DNA from: Acanthochromis polyacanthus
Taxonomy: Eukaryota > Chordata > Actinopteri > Pomacentridae
Direction: 5' to 3'
Assembly (NCBI RefSeq): GCF_021347895.1
Contig: NC_067132.1
Coordinates: forward strand, 27,931,757 to 27,995,756
DNA length: 64,000 bases
Every line of letters begins with the position of its first letter. Within the stretch, counting starts at the first letter, position 1. The notes under the pieces were generated by a model. That model made no database searches. It had not been told where the DNA came from and saw nothing but the letters and a program-made list of their open reading frames with translations. Of the stretch, positions 56,313-64,000 are shown in pieces. The translations under genes were made by a program, and so were the position numbers.

Positions 56313-57070
56313 CAGGGGTGTCAAACTTATTTTAGCTCAGGGGCCACATTCAGCCCAATTTGATCTCAAGTGGGCCACACCAGTAAAAAAAATAAATTTT
56401 GAAAATGCTCACATTTAAGGAATTATTGTTTTTACAAAACATCATGAACAACCTGAAATTTCTGAAGAAAAATAAGTTCAATTTCAACAATATTATGCCT
56501 CAGTTTATTTACACATCACAGCGTGTCTACAAAAGGCACAAAGCATTCAGTCACAGGTATGTGGAACTGAATGATGTAGTATTTTACTTCAGGATCAAAA
56601 CAACAACAGACAAAAAATAGACAAAATACAACAAAAGAAGACTAAATATTAACAAAATGAGACACAAAGTGACAAAAAAATGGACAACATAAGCGAAACA
56701 AAAAACAACTAATAAAGCGAAACAAAAAATGACCAAAATAAGACAAAAAGAAAAACCCACAATCAAGACAAAAAGGTAATACAAAGCCACAAAAACGAGA
56801 AGTAAAGGACAAAAACATCACAAAAGAGAAAAGTCAGACAAAAAAAACCCAAAAATGACTAAATTTTACAAAAATGAGGCACAAAACTACAAAGGAACAA
56901 CGAGCAATATCGAATTTTACTTCAAACAGTCTGGCAAAGTCTAGAAATTATCTTAAATTTACAGTTTTACAAATTGCAATTAATGTCTTCTCTGTAATTT
57001 TTACACTTTACAAAGTCATCCCACAAGCTGCATTGGACCAGTTTTTGGCCCGCAGGCAACATCACTGCTG
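56313..57070. mobile_element. Second copy of the hAT MITE, opposite orientation
   Basis: The left end is CAGGGGTGTCAAACTTATTT followed by TAGCTCAGGGGCCACATT, matching the right end of 42,403-43,563 in reverse complement. The interior has the complementary minisatellite (GACAAAATACAACAAAAG, AAAATGAGACACAAAGTGAC). Then come ACAAATTGCAATTAATGTCT and TTTACAAAGTC, and a right part with GCATTGGACCAGTTTTTGGC and CCGCAGG, which corresponds to the other element's left end. The extreme right terminus is degraded and no target-site duplication could be found. Confidence 0.85.
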
Positions 57071-58518
57071 AATTCATTCATACTTCCATTGACATGCAAG
57101 TAGCACAAATTCTGCTTTCTACAAACAGATGCACACACGTATAGATGCAGACTGGTTAATCTAACCAGAGTCTTTAACACTACTACATGTGTCCAAGGCC
57201 GATTTTTATTCCCTCTCCTGAGAGATAAACACTGAACTGTGATGCACTTAATGTATTTATTATCTCAGCGATCATAGCCTTTCAAGTCTCAATGCAATCC
57301 AAGTAAGGAAGGACGTAAATAGCTCCATCTACAGATTTGAAGGTCATTCCAAGCTATTCCTCTATTGCCGTGTACGGTGGAAACACAACAGCACTGCTGC
57401 TGAATAATCACCAATCATTGGGTCTGGATGTATTTTTGGAAGTCTATTTGCTCCTCACGTACACACATAACCACAATAATTATGTATTGGGCTATGAGCA
57501 CCTCTAAAACACAGAGGACCAGCCATGGTAATTATTTTTCAGGCTGTGAGTGCTTCGAAAGCACGGAGGACCGAGCATCAGCGCTGATCTAAACAAGGCA
57601 CAAGAAATGAACAATAAAGTCATTTTTTGATGAGTTTTGTTAGCAAGAAAACACAAAGACGAGGCTAAAGGATATAAATTGTCAGAGGATGCAACTGACA
57701 GTTCTTCATTAAGAGAACAGTTTTGATAAAATTTCGCTGTAGCCCTGCGTGTTTGAGATCCGTCTGCCTGGATGACAGCAGTTGCCTGTGCTCCAGTGGT
57801 GCTCCACAGCTGCCTTGGGGCAACAGGGCTGTTTCATTTCATCTCAGTAGCTGCCTGTCTTTCACTGCTCCCGAATAAGATCAGGCACGTCTCCTGACTG
57901 AATATTTGTATCTGTCAAAACTTCACATGTCAAAGAAATGATAAAAGATTGCTGAGCACTGGTTTATCAGGATGTAAAGAAGTTCAGTGAGGGGGAAAAT
58001 ATTTGTCTTGTGTCTTTACTGTATACAGGTGAACAACAAAACAATAGTGTAATCTGGTACGACAGCAAATCTTCATGCAATTTCATACATTTTGTCCAAT
58101 TTTCTGCTATTTGGAGTTGAACATTACCTCAGAATTACTTCCAATAACACACTAGTGTATATAAGTGAATGTTTCTCTGCTTCTTTGCCGTTTTCGTCGA
58201 ATCGGTTTGAGTCTAACATGCTTGTCACTGGCAGCAAGAGTGTCAAAACGAAAAATGTAGGAGTGATGGAATGATAGACATTTCATATAAACGGGGAAAA
58301 AAAAGTTGACATCTGTTGTATTTCTTGCTGCGACAAACCCCAACCTTGTCTTGTTCGCTTTTATTGCCAGACCTGCTGTCTGGCAGTCACACGTCAAAGA
58401 GTTTCTATATGAACACAGTGCAGACTGATGAAACTATGAGCCAGGTTTGATTCTTTGGAGATTTTTTCATCTAGGGACCTGCTGATTTCTGATCCTATCA
58501 GCTTCAATTCCAAATGCC
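57071..58518. other. Non-coding; 54-bp imperfect direct repeat
   Basis: GGCTATGAGCACCTCTAAAA followed by CACAGAGGACCAGCCAT at about 57,490 recurs diverged 54 bp later (GGCTGTGAGTGCTTCGAAAG followed by CACGGAGGACCGAGCAT). No other feature recognised. Confidence 0.5.
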
Positions 58519-59175
58519 TAATTGAAGCTGCAAGCAGCGTTGATTGAGTCAATACATGTCCACCATGTGGCGCTGTGACCAAGGGTCTATTTTGGCTTAT
58601 GGATGTGATTGGGGCAGGCCTTTGATTGAACATGTAAAGTCTGAGGCAGATTGGTGCATGTACAGGCCAGTTAGACAGCACTTGATGTTTCATGGCGAAA
58701 TGTCGAAATTCCACCGGCAGCCATTTCCACTAAGTCAGACTTTTGTGGAGCATTTTGGTTACTTGTAATCACCGATGCCTAGTTTACATCCTGGCCAAAT
58801 TTGAGCTCTCTCGGGATTACCTTGTTTGAGTCTGTAGCTTTTGAAAATGTTCAAAAATGACCGAAAATCGTCGAAAATATGACAATTCAAAATGGCTGAC
58901 TTCCTGTTGTGTTTTGGGTGTCGGTGTCAATTACAGTTTTGTGTATCTTGACGAGTTACACATGTGCACCAAATTTAATAAGCCAGACACGTATGCCATT
59001 CCCCTAAAACATCACATTTTTTGCCAGTCTTAATCTGTGTGCAAATGTTCATGCGTTTGAGTATTTTTAGAGCCTCAAAAATTTGTTTCTTTCACCGGAC
59101 GGGGAAAGTATAATAATACAAAACTCATTAGTATCAATAGGGTCTTCACACCCTTGGTTCTCGGACCCTAATTAT
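58519..59175 (+). repeat. Dispersed fish repeat of the 'GCTGCAAGCAGCG' type
   Basis: It starts TAATTGAAGCTGCAAGCAGC. Internal phrases are CAAAATGGCTGACTTCCTGT, GTGCACCAAATTTAATAAGC and TCACCGGACGGGGAAAGTAT. It ends CAATAGGGTCTTCACACCCT followed by TCTCGGACCCTAATTA. I recognise beginning and end as those of a dispersed repeat common in percomorph genomes, where the end reads 'TCTTCACACC...GCTCGGGCCCTAATTA'. Class not certain; no inverted termini and no coding capacity. Confidence 0.75.
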
Positions 59176-61639
59176 CAAGCAACTGAAGAAAATCTATGAC
59201 ATATTGTAGAATTTGGATCATATGTTTTGCAAGAAACTTCCACCAAATCCGAGAGATCTCAGTTTGCCATTTAGCTTATCAGCCTAAATTACTGATATGA
59301 ATGAAAAATTAATTGAGACAATACACCTCTGCTAGAGAAAAGGCATTTCATTCTGCTGGACCTAGAAACTCTACAGTGAAGAGTGGACTCTTATCTGGCA
59401 CAAAGAGATCTTTGCCTGAGTACACACAGCAGCTTGCAGAGCGTATTTGACCAGATTGAGTTAAATTCTGACCCGGCATCAAGTTACTCACACAATGCGA
59501 GTTAATTACCGACAGCTTCTATGAGCTGTCAGCTCTGATGACTAACATTATTTTGCCTATCCGGGTGCCACCACTTGGAGACTTATTGGAAGGGGTGCAT
59601 GCAAATCCACACTCACGCTCTCATCTTCACTGGCATACAAATGAAACGCTGCACTGTAGTGGAGTAGACTGTGGCTGAAGGAGAGCAGAGCTGTAATACT
59701 AGCAGGCTGAGGTGGACGGGACTCAGAAAAAGACACTCAACAACTTATGAGCTGCTTTATTCTAGCTGGCAGGAATCCCTAAACAAAAAAGAAGCAGAAA
59801 CAGAGTCGGCCTCCCTCTCTTTGCCACCATGATTACACTGAAAACAATGGAAGCAGCAGTTGCAAGTGTCTCTCTTTTTTTTAAGCGTCTACACTTTCGA
59901 AAGCAGCTTTCCTCCCAAAACCCCCAGCAAAGTCTCTTTCCACTGATGACTTCTTGGTTTTTGCCGACGTAGTACTTTAGTAAGCATCAAAGCACATTTA
60001 TCACTGAAATAGTCTTGGCAACAAGAGTAGTTGCTATTTGTCACTATTAAAAGACTGTGTTTTGCCCTACTGTCCTGGTGTTCTAATGAACTCAATGAAA
60101 GATAGAGGGATTCTTCAACGGTCTAATCCATAGAACGGCACTCAATAGGGGCATCATCTCTTTTAAATCACCGCTGCAATTTATGGATAAATCTGTTTTT
60201 TGTCAAGGTAGCTAATTTAAAGTGTTGGATTGGTGGTACAAAGATGCTTACAGCGCTAGCCTGCAAGTGCTGAGATAATGTTTCACCAATGACGCTTGAT
60301 TTGAATCCAAATATTTGCAAATCTTTGTCTTTAAGATGTGAATCTTTATATGTAGGAACACTGCGATTGTATTTTAGATGCAGCAGCACAGCTGACACAC
60401 GAAAGGGCAACTTTTGCAAAGCACAATTCATCATATTCCTGCTCTGAGTGCCCACAACATTTCACATCCACCAGAAAATTCAACAACTGCTCAGACGTAA
60501 TTTGAGTTGAAGGCATCCTGAAGGCTCCCCTAAAACACAACATGCACGGGATGTAAGAAAAAAAAACCTACGGTAGAGGACTTATCACATCATATTAATG
60601 TTTCTGCTGTTCAGGGAACCACATTTTGTGCTCCATGTACCTTTGTGCACAGACGTTGCATATTAGAGTCCTTTCTCCAACTCCACATCCACCGCAGTGC
60701 TTTCAAAGAAACGGCACATGTTTCAGACATGAATAAAGCGCTTGGTTTTTCTGACAGAGCCAAGCGTCGCTGTATGCTAGCAAATGGATCCATGTAAATA
60801 ACAGTCATTTTGTTCTCTATTCATTACTTTGTTTGTGCTTTAGCTTGACTGGCCAGCTGTGTTGTTACTCCCTTTTTCATTACATTGCTTCCACCTACAC
60901 TTCTCTCCTCCCACTCTTTCCCTGAAGGGTTTTGACGATATTACTCCCTTCTTTTGCCTTAGCCGTGCAAAAACAAAGTCTTCACAGAGATTTCCCTGAT
61001 TAACACTCTTCTCTTCCCCCCCCCCCAAGCTTTAGTGCACATATTTTCTCATCAGTCAGGACCACAGTTCAGCTCAGGTCGCTGTCTTGATCATTGCGGT
61101 GACAGTGTTGATGAGGGAGAAAAGCCTCTTTCACTGCTACTGCAATTACACGTTCAAAACAGACCCAGTGCTACCTGCGCTAATATGCTACAGGCCCCTT
61201 TGATTTGTGTGCAATGACACAAACGCGGTGACCTTAAGTGTTTTACCAGTCTGTTGTGGTTCCTCACAGCGACAGATAACTGTTGATTGTTAGTCTTGCA
61301 CACACAGTGATTGGTGGGAGATTTGAGGTCTTATCTGGATTCATATTTAGATAGGCGCTCCATTCAATTGTTTGAGACCAACAATAATGGAGAGGTGAAG
61401 GACTCGGCACTGTGGGGAAACACTTAAAATGTGTGTTTGAAGACAAGTAATTCTTCACACAACACCATCTTATAAAGGCTAGACAGGGTAGGCTGAAGAG
61501 AATATGAAAGGACTACCGACTGCAAAGGAGGTTTGCAAAAGTACTCAGACTATACAAATACAATTCAATCCTTTTGAAACTAACTGGCAGCATATTACTT
61601 TAATTTAAACTGAGTTCTTCTGAGTTGACAAAGTCCAAC
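59176..61639. other. Non-coding, nothing recognised
   Basis: Short unrecognisable frames only. A T run lies at about 59,874-59,882 and C9 at about 61,018-61,026. No transposon identified. Confidence 0.5.
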
Positions 61640-61800
61640 AAATTACAAAAGGAAGACTTGGATTTTGAGTGACAAGAAGCCATTAAAGCGTTTTACCCCC
61701 CAGAAAGGCGGCTAGTCCGGATGGGTTCAGACCGGAGTTTTATCGGCTTATCCGAGACACCGTTGCACTTCTGTTGCTGGGAATGATTCATGACACCTCT
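61640..61800 (+). pseudogene. LINE (L1/Tx1-like) reverse-transcriptase scrap
   Basis: From about 61,705 the plus strand reads KAASPDGFRPEFYRLIRD followed by TVALLLLGMIHD. This matches the reverse-transcriptase motif usually written GKSPGPDGFPAEFYK in L1/Tx1-clade LINEs. Just upstream, in another frame, comes EDLDFE, a stop, and QEAIKAF, which fits the preceding segment. Only about 50 codons remain, with a frameshift and a stop. It is an ancient fragment with no recognisable flanking LINE sequence. Confidence 0.6.
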
Positions 61801-62499
61801 GCACATAATTTAATTTGTAAAGTAGAAATTGCATCACTGCATAATTTCCCAGGTCACTTCTGAACTGGCAACACGCATGCCCATTGCCATGCTCAACACA
61901 GCCCATCTTCAAGTCCATAATGTTTAATAGATTTTACACAATCTGAGCCCTAAGACACAGAATTTTCAATATTGTACTCCTGTATATGTCCCTGTATTCC
62001 TGCTTCCACCTTGGATTCACTATACTATGCTTTGTTTTGTTGCATAGCTGAAATTATATTTAAAAACAAAACGTCAATCTGATGTAAATCATGCTCAAAA
62101 TTAACACATGAAACCATTTCACTAGAACTAAACATCGCAATTTCACATTTAGAAAATCCATTCCTATGCTTGTGCTTCACATGAAAATCACACCCGATAC
62201 TAAATTCCTCACTGAATCTTGAGCAGACAGGTCTCTAACCTCGTTAAAACCACTACAACTTCTTCTATGTCTCTGAATGATAATGTTGGTTCTGATGCAA
62301 AACACTGCAGCAGCTGTTAGAGGAATAGAAAAAGAAAAAAAATTCCACCCTTTCATCTATGAGGAAATGAAAGTGCATACAAAACAACAACTTGATCCAC
62401 ATGACTCATTTCTCCCCTCCATTCCAGGAGTCAATGCCTACTTATTTGTTTGTCATGTTTATGGCAGCCTTGACGACTAATAACTTTCTGTGGGAGTTT

Positions 62500-63350
62500 C
62501 TTGTGGGTGGTAATCTGCAGCGGCAGATCGGCTAGCCATATGTTCTTTGATTATTGAAGGTGATGTGTGAGAACACTGTCAACCCACTGCCTTGTGTTAT
62601 CTGAAGCAGACACACGGGTCAAGGCTCGCAAACCGAAGCTCGACATATGCTAATGAACTCATCTCATAAAATATGCATCCAGCCCTCCCAGGACCGTACA
62701 GTGGCAGAAGCGTGATTTTGCAGGAATTATGGGAACAGTCATTTTCCATTATGTCGATGCTAAATGAGGAGTGACCTGCGGGAGAGGCATGTCTGACCCG
62801 TGTCAAGGCAGTTCCTGCCAATTTTGCGCGGGGAACTTTTTGCAGATCAGGTTTGACTTTTAAGATACTGCAGTGACAGAGAGAATGAATGGATCCGGGT
62901 GCACGGCGTAACCTTGTTGAAGTAATCTCCCTCTGAAGCCGATGTTCCAAGTCTGTATAATTAATCAAAGACAATGATGTCAATGAGGGCTCCAGTTATG
63001 AAATTAGAGGCACGCTGTCTTCCATTACTGTACAGCTTATAAGTGCATTAGGAGGGAGAGAGGAACAATAAACCAGGTGTGGAAACCATTAGCTCCATTC
63101 TTCATTCCAACCATTTGTGGTTCCCTTCTCTTGTTTCCAGCTCAATTAAGTGTCTCGTAACGAGGCCGGAGCTGAATGCTGGAGTGTTGACATGGTAGTC
63201 AAGATCGTAAACAAGGTGCGAATGGCGACGGTGCAAATGTTCCCTCCATAATGAATGAGGTTTAACAAATTAGGTTGCTTCTGTAATATTTCACTCTCTT
63301 CTACGCGAGGGTCATTGCGCTTCAGTCGTCTTCATTATAGTGCTACATAA
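62500..63350. promoter_or_regulatory. Candidate conserved non-coding block
   Basis: About 850 bp of balanced composition without simple repeats or transposon sequence. It contains clustered homeodomain/octamer-like sites (ACATATGCTAATGAACTC, TGTATAATTAATCAAAG, CCAGCTCAATTAAGTGTC) and scattered CpGs (CTCGTAACGAGGCCGGAG, GCGAATGGCGACGG). Such texture is typical of vertebrate conserved non-coding elements. This is inference; the strand and target gene are unknown. Confidence 0.3.
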
Positions 63351-63956
63351 CTCACCCGGCGTTGGTAAATAAGGGAAAATAATGTCTTGTTAATCCTGCA
63401 TTTTTTGGGTTTGATCCAACAAAGATTGACAAATTGTGTTTGGCTACTACTCCAAAGTGACCCACAAATGGTGTTTTTGGAGCCAGAAAATGTGACAAGC
63501 TTATTTCAAAGTTGTCTTGATAAATACGCCTTTATTATTCTTATTTTCTTACCCACAATTGGACTCTATATACGCATCCAAGCCACTTTGCATATTTAGT
63601 GATGTATGTGGTGACAAAACATGCTGGTAACAAATAAATAAGATATCCAATTACACGTCTGCGAACTAGATTATACATCTGGTTGTCTTTTATATGAGGT
63701 GTCACTTTCATAGAATGCATGCCTGTCAGAAGACATGCTACAGCAGCAGGCTCCATCTCCTGTGGCCACTGGTTGTCAAACTGTGCTCCTCAGCAAAGTT
63801 GATGTCTGAGAGAAAGCAACGTATCTTAAAAGAAATCGCTCCTCTGCGCTGACGTTTCCAACAGTACACGTGTCAATTTGATATATGAACTGCCAATGCA
63901 TCGCGCTTCATCTCCACTTGTTTGCAACTGATGTAACAAAAGTGACAGCATTTTTT

Positions 63957-63982
63957 ACCCCCTTTTTTCCGGAAAAGGGGGT
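63957..63982. repeat. 26-bp palindrome at the window edge
   Basis: Arms ACCCCCTTTT (63,957-63,966) and AAAAGGGGGT (63,973-63,982) are exact reverse complements around TTCCGG. The sequence is close to the end of the window, so it may be one part of a larger structure. Confidence 0.85.
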
Positions 63983-64000
63983 TCAATTCTATTTTTAAGT

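Larger units (their letters stand above)
61801..64000. other. Non-coding, transposon-poor; possible regulatory block
   Basis: Apart from the candidate block at 62,500-63,350 and the palindrome at 63,957, I recognise nothing. A 128-codon minus-strand frame at 62,597-62,983 has no recognisable domain. Confidence 0.5.

Noticed and set aside
62597..62983. 128-codon minus-strand frame
   Set aside because: No recognisable domain. The sequence texture fits conserved non-coding DNA better, though a short exon cannot be excluded without alignment.

Overview
The window looks like teleost fish nuclear DNA, probably a spiny-rayed (percomorph) fish. It is AT-rich and almost entirely non-coding. It carries relics of Tc1/mariner, hAT and TTAA-type DNA transposons, non-LTR retrotransposon scraps, long mononucleotide runs and microsatellites, and dispersed repeats of types I associate with fish genomes. 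The taxonomic call rests on recognising repeat types and is inference. I found no bacterial, phage or plasmid features, no CRISPR array and no intact protein-coding gene.

Layout. 1-20.3 kb: mostly unremarkable intergenic-type DNA with copies of one dispersed family (called family A here; 0.2-1.4, 10.1 and 19.8 kb), a LINE 3' end at 0.5-1.0 kb, a hAT-like element with a second transposon nested inside it (5.25-6.13 kb) and a SINE/LINE-tail repeat (18.6 kb). 20.3-21.6 kb: a foldback element with a telomere-like core, then a CpG-dense block ending in a strong splice-donor consensus at 21,565/21,566. This is the best candidate in the window for a promoter plus non-coding first exon; if it is real, the rest of the window is probably the first intron of a long plus-strand gene. 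23-32.5 kb: four separate, locally confined, decayed tandem arrays, mostly with periods near 300-340 bp, plus a reverse-transcriptase relic and a MITE. 33.3-34.9 kb: two Tc1 fragments.

35.0-40.6 kb: the longest stretch without a recognisable transposon. It holds TAAT/octamer-rich segments that look like conserved regulatory DNA. 40.6-46.0 kb: family A, a complete non-autonomous hAT element with an exact 8-bp target-site duplication and a minisatellite interior, and a composite Tc1-derived element. 47.4-50.5 kb: a dispersed repeat, a TG25/G22 microsatellite beside a CpG-dense block, and a fifth tandem array. 53.1-54.4 kb: a structurally complete but dead Tc1 transposon. 56.3-59.2 kb: a second copy of the hAT family in opposite orientation and another dispersed repeat. 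59.2-64.0 kb: transposon-poor, with a possible conserved regulatory block at 62.5-63.35 kb and a short palindrome at the window edge.

No genes here work together in a pathway. The biological content is transposon history, local tandem amplification and possibly cis-regulation of a gene whose coding exons lie outside the window. Family names, the exon call and the regulatory calls come from reading alone and are scored accordingly.
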